Source of the DNA: Channallabes apus
Lineage: Eukaryota; Chordata; Actinopteri; Siluriformes; Clariidae
Length of the DNA stretch: 64,000 nt
Assembly: GCA_030522415.1 (NCBI GenBank)
Contig: CM060124.1
Coordinates: forward strand, 32,841,380 to 32,905,379
Direction: 5' to 3'
Positions 47,881-59,619 of the stretch are shown one piece after another; positions within the stretch are counted from its first letter, which is position 1, and each line of letters starts with the position of its first letter. Below the pieces are notes generated by a model that saw nothing but the letters and a program-made list of their open reading frames with translations, was not told the DNA's origin and did not search any database. Made by a program: the position numbers and the translations under genes.

Positions 47881-50729
47881 TCTATTAACATCTGTAATAT
47901 CCCCTCCATATGTTCTATTAACATCTGTAATATTCCCTCCACATGTTCTATTAACATCTGTAATATTCCCTCCATATGTTCTATTAACATCTGTAATATT
48001 CCCTCCATACAGTATGTTCTATTAACATCTGTAATATCCCCTCCATATGTTCTATTAACATCTGTAATATTCCCTCCACATGTTCTATTAACATCTGTAA
48101 TATTCCCTCCACATGTTCTATTAACATCTGTAATATTCCCTCCACATGTTCTATTAACATCTGTAATATTCCCTCCACATGTTCTATTAACATCTGTAAT
48201 ATTCCCTCCATATGTCCTATTAACATCTGTAATATTCCCTCCATATGTCCTATTAACATCTGTAATATTCCCTCCATATGTCCTATTAACATCTGTAATA
48301 TTCCCTCCATATGTTCTATTAACATCTGTAATATTCCCTCCATATGTCCTATTAACATCTGTAATATTCCCTCCACATGTTCTATTAACATCTGTAATAT
48401 TCCCTCCACATGTTCTATTAACATCTGTAATATTCCCTCCATATGTCCTATTAACATCTGTAATATTCCCTCCATATGTCCTATTAACATCTGTAATATT
48501 CCCTCCATATGTCCTATTGACATCTGTAATATTCCCTCCATATGTTCTATTAACATCTGTAATATTGCCTCCATATGTTCTATTAACATCTGTAATATTC
48601 CCTCCATATGTTCTATTAATATCTGTAATATTCCCTCCATATGTTCTATTAACATCTGTAATATTCCCTCCATATGTTCTATTAACATCTGTAATATTCC
48701 CTCCACATGTTCTATTAACATCTGTAATATTCCCTCCATATGTCCTATTAACATCTGTAATATTCCCTCCATATGTCCTATTAACATCTGTAATATTCCC
48801 TCCATATGTTCTATTAACATCTGTAATATTCCCTCCATATGTTCTATTAACATCTGTAATATTCCCCTCCATATGTTCTATTAACATCTGTAATATTCCC
48901 TCCATATGTCCTATTAACATCTGTAATATTCCCTCCACATGTTCTATTAACATCTGTAATATTCCCTCCACATGTTCTATTAACATCTGTAATATTCCCT
49001 CCATATGTTCTATTAACATCTGTAATATTCCCTCCATATGTCCTATTAACATCTGTAATATTCCCTCCATATGTCCTATTAACATCTGTAATATTCCCTC
49101 CACATGTCCTATTAACATCTGTAATATTCCCTCCATATGTTCTATTAACATCTGTAATATTCCCTCCATATGTTCTATTAACATCTGTAATATTCCCCTC
49201 CATATGTTCTATTAACATCTGTAATATTCCCTCCATATGTCCTATTAACATCTGTAATATTCCCTCCATATGTTCTATTAACATCTGTAATATTCCCTCC
49301 ACATGTTCTATTAACATCTGTAATATTCCCTCCATATGTCCTATTAACATCTGTAATATTCCCTCCACATGTTCTATTAACATCTGTAATATTCCCTCCA
49401 TATGTTCTATTAACATCTGTAATATTCCCTCCACATGTTCTATTAACATCTGTAATATTCCCTCCACATGTTCTATTAACATCTGTAATATTCCCTCCAC
49501 ATGTTCTATTAACATCTGTAATATTCCCTCCATATGTCCTATTAACATCTGTAATATTCCCTCCATATGTCCTATTAACATCTGTAATATTCCCTCCATA
49601 TGTCCTATTAACATCTGTAATATTCCCTCCATATGTTCTATTAACATCTGTAATATTCCCTCCATATGTCCTATTAACATCTGTAATATTCCCTCCACAT
49701 GTTCTATTAACATCTGTAATATTCCCTCCACATGTTCTATTAACATCTGTAATATTCCCTCCATATGTCCTATTAACATCTGTAATATTCCCTCCATATG
49801 TCCTATTAACATCTGTAATATTCCCTCCATATGTCCTATTGACATCTGTAATATTCCCTCCATATGTTCTATTAACATCTGTAATATTGCCTCCATATGT
49901 TCTATTAACATCTGTAATATTCCCTCCATATGTTCTATTAATATCTGTAATATTCCCTCCATATGTTCTATTAACATCTGTAATATTCCCTCCATATGTT
50001 CTATTAACATCTGTAATATTCCCTCCACATGTTCTATTAACATCTGTAATATTCCCTCCATATGTCCTATTAACATCTGTAATATTCCCTCCATATGTCC
50101 TATTAACATCTGTAATATTCCCTCCATATGTTCTATTAACATCTGTAATATTCCCTCCATATGTTCTATTAACATCTGTAATATTCCCCTCCATATGTTC
50201 TATTAACATCTGTAATATTCCCTCCATATGTCCTATTAACATCTGTAATATTCCCTCCACATGTTCTATTAACATCTGTAATATTCCCTCCACATGTTCT
50301 ATTAACATCTGTAATATTCCCTCCATATGTTCTATTAACATCTGTAATATTCCCTCCATATGTCCTATTAACATCTGTAATATTCCCTCCATATGTCCTA
50401 TTAACATCTGTAATATTCCCTCCACATGTCCTATTAACATCTGTAATATTCCCTCCATATGTTCTATTAACATCTGTAATATTCCCTCCATATGTTCTAT
50501 TAACATCTGTAATATTCCCCTCCATATGTTCTATTAACATCTGTAATATTCCCTCCATATGTCCTATTAACATCTGTAATATTCCCTCCATATGTTCTAT
50601 TAACATCTGTAATATTCCCTCCACATGTTCTATTAACATCTGTAATATTCCCTCCATATGTCCTATTAACATCTGTAATATTCCCTCCACATGTTCTATT
50701 AACATCTGTAATATTCCCTCCATATGTTC
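47881..50729. repeat. 33-bp minisatellite, about 86 units, with higher-order duplication
   Basis: The unit is TATGTTCTATTAACATCTGT plus AATATTCCCTCCA; variants differ mainly as TATGTT, CATGTT or TATGTC. Since 33 is divisible by three, long frames run through on both strands, but these are artefacts of the period. A 34-bp unit (TTCCCCTCC) occurs at about 48861, 49192, 50183 and 50514. Rare variants (GTCCTATTGAC at 48511, AATATTGCCTC at 48561, ATTAATATCTG at 48615) recur exactly 1322 bp later (49833, 49883, 49937), so at least 48511-49200 is duplicated as 49833-50522. It starts about 90 bp upstream of the CA4-like TATA-like site. Confidence 0.97.
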
Positions 50730-50754
50730 ATATTCCTGTGAAAGATCAAGTTAA

Positions 50755-51676
50755 TTACAGTTGTGATTAAAATAATAGCAGTGTGTTGAATAAAGTGAGT
50801 AAATCTCCAGATCCATATAATAACGTTTAATTTAAACCACATAAACACATTGGACCGCCTGTACATTCTGACTCACAACATGAAGAAAAATGTGATAAAT
50901 GTAGTATTAGTTTAATGTAAGTGAAGAAAAACTAATATTATTCTGTTCAAAATAAATATCAGTGTCATTATTCATCTTTATAAAGTGATGAATTTACTGT
51001 TTAAACAAAATGCTTGAAGTTTAATCTCTCTTGTGCGTCTCTGAACTAATATTTCGTTGTATAATCAGCTTTCTGAGATCTGCTTCACATCTGTACAGTT
51101 GTACTACACGCCACAATTCCTCTACATTTCCTGGTTTTGCCTCAGAAACAGTATTTTTAATGTCAGGCCACAAGTTGTTCTGTTGGATTAAGTTCTGGGG
51201 ATCGGACTGGACTCTCCATAACGTTAATCTTGTTGGTCTGTAACCAGGATGCCGCTCGGATTACTGGTGTGTTTGGGGTCGTTGTCTTGTTGAAACCCAT
51301 TTCAAGGGCATTTCCTCTTCAGCATGAGGCAACACGACCTCTTTAAGTATTCTGATGGACTCAAATTGATCCACGATCCCTGAAATGTGATAAATAGACC
51401 CGACACCACAGTACGAGAAGCTACATCTCCATATCATGATGCTTGTGTCTCCATGCTTCACCGTCTTCACACTGTTCTGTGGCTTGTATTCAGTGTTCGG
51501 GGGTCACATGACAAACTGTCTGCGGCCTCTAGACCCAAAAACAACAATCTGCTTTCGCACCATTTCCCTTTAGGCCAGTCAGTGTGTTCTTTGGTGAACT
51601 CTAACCTCTTCAGCACATGTCTTGCTGATAGCTGGACTTCACTTTTTTCAACACACTGCTATTATTTCGACCTCTG
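50755..51676 (-). mobile_element. Tc1-like element, decayed
   Basis: AAATAATAGCAGTGTGTTGAA-type ends (50770-50790 and the inverse at 51647-51668). The minus-strand frame 51470-51261 encodes the start of the catalytic half: MKTVKHGDTSIMIWRC, then EVVLPHAEEEMPLKWV, after which the frame breaks. In Tc1 families the Trp-rich motif here is usually followed by QQDNDPKHT; this region is altered. Confidence 0.85.
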
Positions 51677-51775
51677 TATTTAATCATCGTAATTAATAAA
51701 GACATTTATACATTTGGTGGCGATCGTGATGGTGCGGGTGCTTGGGCCAGTCATCGCTTGTGTAGAATAAATAAT

Positions 51776-51803
51776 TTGTGTGTGTGTGTGTGTGTGTGTG
51801 TGT
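51776..51803 (+). repeat. TG microsatellite
   Basis: A simple TG run of about 14 units. Confidence 0.95.
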
Positions 51804-52051
51804 AATGTGTCTCCATTGTTTTGCAAATGACCCAATATATCTGTCCTCCTGTTGGATTGAGCCAATGACCTTCATAGTGAAAACTATTCGGCTCAATGAG
51901 CTCTAGAAGTGTACCGAGTTTGACTTGTTTATGTGTAAGTACAGTAGCTATGCATCAAAGTATACAAGTCACACTCGGGGCCCAAACTCGCAGGCGTCCT
52001 AACGGCAGCAGTGTGTGAGCAGGAGAAGATCTCCAAAAGGGCCTGGATAAT

Positions 52052-52190
52052 TGACAAAGAAAGCCCTGCGATGGATTGGCACGCTGTCCAGGGTGTACCC
52101 CGCCTAGTGCCCGAAGTCTCCTGGGATAGGCTCCAGGTCCCCCGCGACCCTGAACACAGGATTAAGCGGTATAGAAAATGAATGAATGAA
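52052..52190 (+). mobile_element. SINE family 1, 5'-truncated
   Basis: GCGATGGATTGGCACGCTGT, then GGGTGTACCCCGCCTAGTGC and the GGGATAGGCTCCAGG body, with a GAATGAATGAATGA tail. Confidence 0.85.
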
Positions 52191-52229
52191 TGAAAAGAAA
52201 AAAATGTTTTTTTTTTTTAATCCTTAGAA

Positions 52230-52375
52230 GAACAATTTGGCCTTGGCACATTATGACATCAGCACTATTTAAACAGCATCATCAGAGCAATGGCGATGAC
52301 GTCATATTCATGTTGTAAATATGAACAGTGATTCCATTTGCTGATGTCATAGTGCTTTGGCCCTAATAATAAAAG
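52230..52375. mobile_element. Small inverted-repeat element
   Basis: TGGCACATTATGACATCAGCA at the left and TGCTGATGTCATAGTGCTTTGGCCCTAATAATA at the right form an imperfect inverted pair. It resembles 46350-46512. No coding. Confidence 0.5.
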
Positions 52376-52644
52376 GCTCAATGGATGTAAAACTAATAAC
52401 AAGCAATGAGTTATATTTTCTTTAGTGTAATCCATTCTATAAAATACCTAAACATTGACAACAAAGGGCCTGAAGTTGTCGCTTCTGACTACGGCACAAT
52501 TCTAGTTTTAGTTACAACGATGCTCGGCACTGCATTCTGTAGGGTTCTCTCAGGAAGAACCTCTTTTCCTGCAGATCCTCACACACAGCTTACATCTTGA
52601 TGTCAACATTTTGGTCTGTAAAAGCTGATTATAAAACTCATCAA

Positions 52645-53190
52645 GCTCATTGTGGACACCTGACTATTACACATACAGACCCCAGACTGTTGCCCCAAAT
52701 GTAGAAGCACACTTTTGTATACGAGTAGCTTTGTATAGCTGTAGATTTACAATTTCCCTTCAGTGGAACTAAGAGGCCCAAACTGATTGCAGCTTGTCAT
52801 CGCACCTGTCCACAAAGTGAGCTCCATGCAGACATGGTCTGTCAAGGCTGGAGCAGAAGACCGGAGCAGAAGACCGGAGTGTCCTGTACAAAGCCCTAGT
52901 CTCCACTGGACACCTTTAGGATGATCTGGAACGCTGACTGCACCTCAGGTCCCCTCACAAATCATTAGTGCCTGACCTCACTATTATGCTCATCTCTGTT
53001 GAAGACACACTCCAAAACCTAACGTAAAGCTTCATCTGTACCACTTATCTTTTAGTGCATAAAAGAGATCTAATACATTTCTTTTAGGCCTGACATTTTC
53101 TGCATTTTTAGCAACAGGTTTTCCTTTTGTTTTTTTTGTTCTATTGTCTAAATAAAACTAGTCCCTTTTGGCCATTTGTTGAACATTGGA
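52645..53190 (+). mobile_element. DNA transposon remnant of a common fish family
   Basis: The left end resembles GTGGACACCTGACTATTACA and the right end TCCCTTTTGGCCATTTG; the interior has CATGCAGACATGGTCTGTCA, GGAGTGTCCTGTACAAAGCC and CTGCACCTCAGGTCCCCTCA. I recall this as a frequent Tc1/mariner-related repeat in teleosts. A short GGAGCAGAAGACC duplication lies at 52849-52876. No intact frame. Confidence 0.6.
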
Positions 53191-53439
53191 TAAGTATACT
53201 GTAGTTGATGTTAGTGATTCATTAACGGCTAATACTTTGGCATATTTGCTTTTTCATCAGCAGTTGTCCCAGGACTTGTACCCCTCTCTCACCTATGCAG
53301 AGTCAGCGCAAACAAAATGCACTAAAAAGAATGTATATAAATGTTAAAATCTACAGATTTACAGTTACAATAAAATGCTATTAAAATATAAATATATAAA
53401 ATGTATAAATGAGACAGAATGTGCGATATAAAAGGGTAT

Positions 53440-53650
53440 AAGATGTATAGAAACGCGCAGTGAATCACGACTTGGGGCTCAGCAGACAAAAGTGTTCAAG
53501 GACGTTGACTCGGCCCCCAAATTCTCCAGATCCCAGTCTGATTGAGGATCCACCAAATGCACTGGACAAAATATTCTGCCTGACGGAGGCTCCACCTCAC
53601 AACCCACAGCACAGTAAGGATCCACTGCTACAGCACACACCAAGAAGCTC
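53440..53650 (+). pseudogene. Tc1-like transposase C-terminal relic
   Basis: The frame SRTLTRPPNSPDPSLIEDPP looks like a decayed form of the SPDLxPIExLW region of Tc1-like transposases, followed by TEAPPHNPQHSKDPLLQHTP. Only this piece remains. Confidence 0.5.
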
Positions 53651-54997
53651 CGTGTGTGTGTTCCTCCATGGTTTTAATGTTAATACTTTTAAATGTTGTG
53701 GCTGATCCGTGTAGAGAAAACAATTAAACACTTCAAAGCTACGTAAAGTTTTGTCGTTGGTTAATTTTTTCTTTAACAGGAAAAGAAAATGAATTAAAAA
53801 GAAGGCAGATCCCACAGACATTATTTTTATTTGCCCCATGGGATTAGACTTGAACAGTGCAATTCTTTACCACATTTACTAAGTGACAAATTCCAGCCAC
53901 TACAGGTACAGATAACTATATATATATATATAATTACAGTGGGTTTGGTTTTTATTTTATTTTCTAAATCCGTCATCATTTTCCATTCGGGAAAAAAAAA
54001 AGACGTAGATCATTATTTCATGGCAGAACCTCAGAAACACTCACTTGCTAAGTATTCGTACCGTTATACAGGTTTAGTCATTAATGAGAAGTGACATGGT
54101 GCAGTCGACAAGAGAAGGAAACATTTAATGAAAATAAATAATGTATAATAAATATATATTTGAACATATTTTTTTAGGATTTGCGTAATGCTGTTCTGCA
54201 TGTTTCAGTTCAACGACACACAAAATTAAACTTTCCTCGGGTCTGAACAATTCACTGCTCTGTGAACTCGCTGCTTCAGAACTGTTTAACATGCCAAAGG
54301 CAAGAAGAAAAAGGAGAAAAAGTTAGTAAATTGTATTGTTTTTCATTTTTAAAGACATAATTTTACATTAAAAAAAAAGAATACAAATGATTTGCAATGT
54401 TTATATGTAATTGGTCTGACTATTTTATTCATTTAAAGTTTCCTTTTAGTTTTTTTGAGGCACAGGAAGTTTAAACAGAACTGGTAGCAGAAACCACTCC
54501 TTAAAATACTTCACCCACCTGTACATGTTAATCTGTAGTTAAATCAATGCTGATGATAAGGATTCCCCTGAATACACAAGAGCACGTCAAGAACAGAACT
54601 CCAACAAGGAGGAACAGTACAGCAGTGATGCTGCATCTTTTAGCCTCCATCCTCATACGCACTGGTTTCTGCCCCCATTATGTGAAGAAACAAGATACAC
54701 TACATATCAAATCAATTGTGTTCCTCCGTCTCCTCCTCCAGAGTTCTGGATACAATGTGACTTGTGCTTGTGGAGATGAAACATCTTTTTGCACCACAGA
54801 CACTGTAGCCACAGCGCCCCCTGGTGGACTTTGTGAAATCAGGCTTTCTCTGTCAAAGAGAGAGAAAGAGATTTATGAGTTCAGCTCCTCTGTGTGATTA
54901 AAAATCCTTCACCTCTTCCTCCGTTTTAGACTCCATTCAGTCATTAAACCGTTCCCTGACTCAGTCTTGTAGTTCATTCTGAATGAAAAGTTCTTAC
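53651..54997. other. Spacer after the last identifiable MTMR4-like exon
   Basis: AT-rich with short simple repeats. The plus-strand frame at 54547-54897 has no motif I recognise. Further MTMR4-like 3' exons (the rest of the FYVE domain) would be expected here on the minus strand, but I could not find them. A CTCF-like motif lies at 54812-54828. Confidence 0.45.
54812..54828 (-). promoter_or_regulatory. CTCF-like motif
   Basis: The minus strand reads TCCACCAGGGGGCGCTG, matching the core CCACCAGGGGGCGC consensus of vertebrate CTCF sites as I recall it. Such cores also occur in repeats, and occupancy cannot be judged from sequence. Confidence 0.5.
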
Positions 54998-55635
54998 CTG
55001 CAGTGACGGCGTCTCTTAGCAACCCAGAACTCACTGTCACAGTCGAAGCGATGCCAGGCCATGTGGTCTGGAACCCACCTGGTAACCAGGTTCAGAAACA
55101 AGTCTGGGTCAGATCGCATTTAATACATAGACTTTAACTTATTTCATTTATATTCATATTTAATGACAAGTTTATATGGCTAAAATATGACTAAATCTAA
55201 ACTTTCAAGGCATGAAAACAGACACACACCACCTCCCACTGCTGATCTGGAGTTTGTAGTTTACTCCTCTAATGCCAAAAAACATCACCTAAAGACCCGA
55301 ATCTGCATGATTTAATAAACTGCAGCAAGATTGTCCCAATGAAAAATGACATGAAGATACAAGTGTCCGCTATGTAGTGACTGGTTACTGGTTATTATTA
55401 GGGTAAAGCAGTTCGGAATGATTTGTCTATATTTGAGTTGCTGACACCGGAGATGTGAAACCGGCAGAGCTGGTCATACAGTCAGATTCACCTCGGTATC
55501 TTTTCTCTCCACTCGATCCCAGCTGCCCTCGCCGAGGCGAGTCCTCTTCATCATCATCATCATCATCATCTGACTCTCGGAGGCATGTCTGCAATGAAAA
55601 AAGGTTAGCAAATTCAAATTGTTGTCCTGCATCCT

Positions 55636-56583
55636 CAATAAACAAGCTTCAGTTAATCCAAAATGCAGCTGCCAGGGTTCTCACTAGATCCAGAAAATAT
55701 GATCATATAACCGCAATATTATCATCCCTGCACTGGCTACCTGTTCAGTTTAGAATAAATTACAAAATAGTATTACTTACATACAAGGCCTTAAATGGTT
55801 TAGCTCCCACATACCTAACCAGTCTTCTGATACGCTACAATCCACCACGCGCCTTAAGATCACAAAACTCCGGACTTCTGGTAGTTCCCAGAATATCAAA
55901 ATCTACAAAAGGGGGCGGGGCTTTTTCATATTTAGCTCCAAAGCTTTGGAATAGCCTTCCAGACAGTGTTCGGGGAGCAGACACGGTTTCTCAGTTCAAA
56001 AGTAGTTCCTGAGGCGTCCAGAGAAGGAGCAGCTCCAGCTGGATTCAGCTTTATGATGGTTGGAGCTACACATGCTGCTCCTGTGCTTCCAGTGATCCAG
56101 ACCTCATCTGCCCTCTGCACCTACTGACTCGTCCCTATGCTGAACTGGTCTTCATGTCAATTTAAATTATTTCTGTCATATTGAATTTTCACCTGCACAA
56201 CACACAAGATGTTATATCATTTCTATCTGTTATCACCCAAATGAGGATGGGTTCCCTGTTGAGTCTGGTTCCTCTCAAGGTTTCTTCCTAATGCCATCTC
56301 AGGGAGTTTTTCCTTGCCACCGTCGCCGTCACCCTTGGCTTGCTCATCAGAGAAATTTCATTAATTCGTCTCATTATTATTATCTGCACATTTTTCTCAC
56401 ACATACACACTTCCAATTATTTTCTTTTCTATAATTATTATTATTATTATTATTATTATTTGTTTTTATTTATTTATTTTCTATTATTATTATTATTTTT
56501 TTTAATTTCTTTAATTTTTGTGAAGCTGCTTTGAGACAATGACCATTGTTAAAAGCACTATATAAATAAAATTGAATTGAATT
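55636..56583 (+). mobile_element. L2-type LINE, 3' part
   Basis: The frame encodes the post-RT end: KLQLIQNAAARVLTRSRKYD, SLHWLPVQFRINYKIVLLTY and PKLWNSLPDSVRGADTVSQF, closing with a stop at 56012. It is followed by the 3' region ending GAATTGAATTGAA. It lies in the MTMR4-like intron between the large and acidic exons, opposite in orientation. Confidence 0.9.
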
Positions 56584-56850
56584 GAAAAAATTAAAATTTT
56601 ATTTGTCACATACACAGTCATACACAGTATAATATGCAGTGAAATCCTTAAAAAGAAAATAAAAGCTTTTACGTAAAATAAAAAATCAATAAAAAGGAAA
56701 TACTAAAGAAATACATTTAACTAGTAAAATTAACTGTACAATAAGGGCATAATAAAATATTGCAAAATATAGAAATATAGGGTATATGTATATAGAATTT
56801 AAAGTGTCAGTGGTTGTGCAAATATGCAAATATGCACATCAATGGTTTAA
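56583..56850 (-). repeat. Interspersed repeat X
   Basis: ATTTTATTTGTCACATACAC, CAGTATAATATGCAGTGAAA, then AATAAAAAGGAAATACTAAA and GGGCATAATAAAATATTGCA; matches 13550-14060. It abuts the L2 tail directly, so it may have inserted there or used the A-rich tail as target. Confidence 0.65.
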
Positions 56851-57597
56851 AATAACCCACCATCAATATTCCTTTGTTCTATGCAGTAACTGTGGTGGCG
56901 CTCACAATGTCATCCTCGTAGTAGATGTCTGGCTTGGATGAAGCTGTACTGCCTGCTCTTCAGCTTCATCTGCAGCTGTTTGACCTGCCGCCGCAACCCC
57001 TCCTGCTCGTAGCTCGCCTCAATTTGATGTAGCGCCACCGGCAGACCGTCGTCATCCGCGCAGTGGGCCGCTGACGGAATCTGAGGGAACGATTGTCCCA
57101 GGGCTGAAGAAAAGGATGAAGAATTGCAGAGTGCAGCGTTTTTCACTGCTGACATCCAACCAGGCTGGACTGGACTGCTCAGATTACGCTGAGCCTCTCC
57201 GTACCCTGGGTTGGTGTTACCGGACTGGGTACGGAGGAGCTTCCTAACACCCTGGGTCCACTTTTCATCATTTGTAGCCAGAGCGGAGACCGGCGCCTTT
57301 CCCGTGTTGACCCGCTGAACAGAATGCAGCTCGGCCACGGTGCCATACTCGTCCTTTATGGCGAGGGTGGCGTCTCCTGACATGGGGCCACTTCCTGGTC
57401 CTCAGTACACAGTTCACTGTCAGAGGGTAACTCTTGGTGGTCTGTGAAACTCCGCCCCCCGGCCCATGATTGTCTCCAGAGGAGGCCGTCCCTCTCGGCA
57501 CTGCTTATTTAAGTCGGGATCGCTGGAGGTGCGTGTGAGGGCTACGCCATTTTCAAAAGCGCACAGCAAGTTGTCCATCGAGCGCGTCTTGGGGAGC

Positions 57598-58357
57598 CTG
57601 TATTAAAATAAAACAGCTCTGTAACTCCCTTTTACACTCAAAAAAATTTAACTGTGCTCTACTCAATTTTTTGTTGGAACATTTTTACACTTAAAAATAT
57701 AAAAATAAATATAGAAATTGCAAAATCATGTAAAATATACTTCATGAATTGAGTTACAGGTCAGTAAAAAAAATGAAGTAGACCTGAATAACTTTATTTA
57801 GTACAATAATGTACAAAATTGAGTAAATGTAATGAAAATCAGGAGTTAATGCAATAGTTACCCCGAGTGAAAATGAGTCAAATAATTGAGTAGATATGAT
57901 TGAAGTGCAAAGTAGAAGAAACTGAAAATTACACTATTATTTAACAAACAAATGTGCTCCATTTACTAAATATTTTAACTGAATTTAATTCTTACTGCTC
58001 CATCACACAATTAATATCTTACACTTAATGTTTTTTTTAAATATAAATTTAGTTTTTAATCAAGTTTTTTTTTAGTTCAATGTATCTAATGACACCAAAT
58101 GATAAACAAATAAACACTTTACCATTTTAATTCAACATTTATTCCCCCAATTGGACAGGACATGATGTCTAAACTCAATCTGGTTTACTTTACAAATGAG
58201 CTGATCATAAACAATGAGCTGAACTGATCTCATTAGTAAACATAAACAATACTTCTGCCACAAGTATTATACAGTTCATATGTGGAAAGTAGACTTTTTG
58301 TATTAGAATAGAATCACAGAGTCACATTTTACACCTGAAAGACTGAACACCTTCACA
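57598..58357. other. Upstream MTMR4-like intron or intergenic sequence
   Basis: AT-rich, with TACTCAATT/GAGTAGA words between 57640 and 57930 that suggest an old non-autonomous DNA element. No exon recognised. Confidence 0.4.
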
Positions 58358-59179
58358 TATGGAGCGATATCGCAGACAATATTCAAATGCAATTGCTTTT
58401 TTGCAATTATCGCTTCGTGATAATACTCATATATTATATTTGATAATAATAATATGAATATTTGATTGTGATGTCCTCATATATTTGACAGAGATTTTGT
58501 GGGGGTGCAATCAGTGGCAGGGAGGCATTTTAGCGCATAACACCGGTACGCAGCGTTTCTGAAAGATTTAGCTCCAGCAGGCTGTAACAGGAGAAGATCT
58601 AAAAATATTTTTATTTGTAAAAACTTCTCTGTCCACTCCGGAGCAAGAAAATATGCGATTTGTCATTTTTGTGTGTTTATTTCTTGATAAACAATTGAGA
58701 TAATCTCGGTTCACCTCCAGTGCTGAAATATCCCCCTCTTGGTCGGCGACTGCGAGTGACGTCACTCCCCATACAATCCCGCCCCCAGTATAGACCCGCC
58801 CCTGATGCTGATTGACAGGTTTCTGTGTAACGTGTTGGAAATGCAGTTGCAAATGGATTAGCGATTGCGTTTGAATTTTGGCGGCTTGACGCGCGGCGCA
58901 GAGAAAGTGAAAAAGCAAATGTGGTGATTGATTTTGCTATTTAAATATGACAGGTTCATGACGTGTAAGACCTGGAAATACAAATGCAAATGGACTTTGT
59001 TTTTTCATTTGAAATTTGGCAGTCAGTGTGCGGCTCGTGAAGGCGAATCAGCAAACGGTAATGTAGAGTTTGCAATTGCATTTGAATTATGGCGCAGTTT
59101 GTGCGTCTACATATGGGAAACGCAATTGCAAATGCAATTTGCAAATGCATTTGAATATTGTCCGCGATATCGTTCCATA
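58358..59179. mobile_element. DNA element with GCGATATCG termini and 6-bp duplication
   Basis: Termini are TATGGAGCGATATCGC and GCGATATCGTTCCATA. TTCACA flanks both sides (58352-58357, 59180-59185). The interior is packed with copies of AAATGCATTTG/CAATTGCAAATG-type words, especially at 58380-58410 and 58970-59165, plus a segment like 46980-47030 (GGCAGGGAGGCATTTTAG). No transposase frame. The superfamily is unknown to me. Confidence 0.7.
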
Positions 59180-59463
59180 TTCACACTTCAGTTTCCTGAA
59201 AAATCTGGGGTCCATACGGATGTTACACCTGGGGTTATTGGAATACTTGGCAACCCGAGCAGAGAGAGAGCCGCTGCTTTATTCCGAGCTCCGCCGCCAG
59301 CTTTATAACTTGTTCGTCCTCTTACGAAGACTGAACATATAACCTATATTATAATATATTATTCCCTCGAAACGCCGGTGATATGGTTAAGTTGTAATTA
59401 GTGTAAAAAATGTCATTAGCACCGCTAGCTACCTGAAGTCTGTTTCCGCTGCGTCACACCCGG

Positions 59464-59576
59464 ATGATCTCCGTCTTCAGACACCAGGTCGGCCGTGTCT
59501 CTGCCTCTGAGTGCCGGGGAGGAGACACACTGGAGCTGCTGGAGGCCGTGGAGAAGCTGATCAGCGCCCCCTACAG
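59464..59576 (+). CDS. First coding exon of an unrecognised gene
   Basis: An ATG-started frame MISVFRHQVGRVSASECRGG, then DTLELLEAVEKLISAPY, ends in phase 2 at a TACAG|GTGATG donor. It joins in frame to the exon at 62699-62771. The start is the first ATG in this frame but without a strong context. The encoded stretch is amphipathic and Leu/Glu-rich near its end. I do not recognise the protein. A CTCF-like core (CCTGTAGGGGGCGCTG on the minus strand) overlaps the exon end. Confidence 0.5.
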
Positions 59577-59578
59577 GT
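59563..59578 (-). promoter_or_regulatory. CTCF-like motif overlapping a splice donor
   Basis: The minus strand reads CCTGTAGGGGGCGCTG, one change from the usual CTCF core at the third position. It overlaps the end of the coding exon, so it could be chance from coding constraint. Confidence 0.3.
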
Positions 59579-59619
59579 GATGCTGTAGCCCGCTGTTCGT
59601 ACAGTCTAAGCCTTTTTAA

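Larger units (their letters stand above)
54998..57597 (-). pseudogene. mtmr4: MTMR4-like 3' exons, decayed
   Basis: Myotubularin-related protein 4 is an endosomal phosphoinositide 3-phosphatase with a C-terminal FYVE domain. Three exons are recognisable. The large one (57597 to about 56880) begins LPKTRSMDNLLCAFENGVAL, then TRTSSDPDLNK; it changes frame near 57430 (DHQELPSDSELCTEDQEVAP) and again before 57383 (HSVQRVNTGKAPVSAL), then has the coiled coil YEQEGLRRQVKQLQMKLKS and, in another frame, KPDIYYEDDI. The acidic exon (55588-55492) has TCLRESDDDDDDDEEDSPRR with good borders. The FYVE exon (about 55110-54998) has VTRWVPDHMAWHRFDCDSEF then WVAKRRRHC; the first zinc Cys is Arg. The phosphatase exons are not found upstream, and a plus-strand gene lies there instead. 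It is probably a dying ohnolog; assembly errors are an alternative. Confidence 0.75.

Noticed and set aside
47802..50723. Very long open frames on both strands (up to 460 residues) with MLIEHMEGILQ or NITDVNRTYGG repeats
   Set aside because: They arise because the 33-bp minisatellite unit is a multiple of three and lacks stops in several frames. There is no start context, domain or splice signal.
47881..50729. CRISPR-like array of regular repeats
   Set aside because: The units are contiguous with no unique spacers, and the genome is vertebrate.
54547..54897. 116-codon plus-strand frame, and a possible minus-strand zinc finger around 54770-54845
   Set aside because: I looked for the missing half of the FYVE domain here. 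The minus-strand frame has some Cys/His but not the expected NCGNVFC-type motif, and part is the CTCF-like core.
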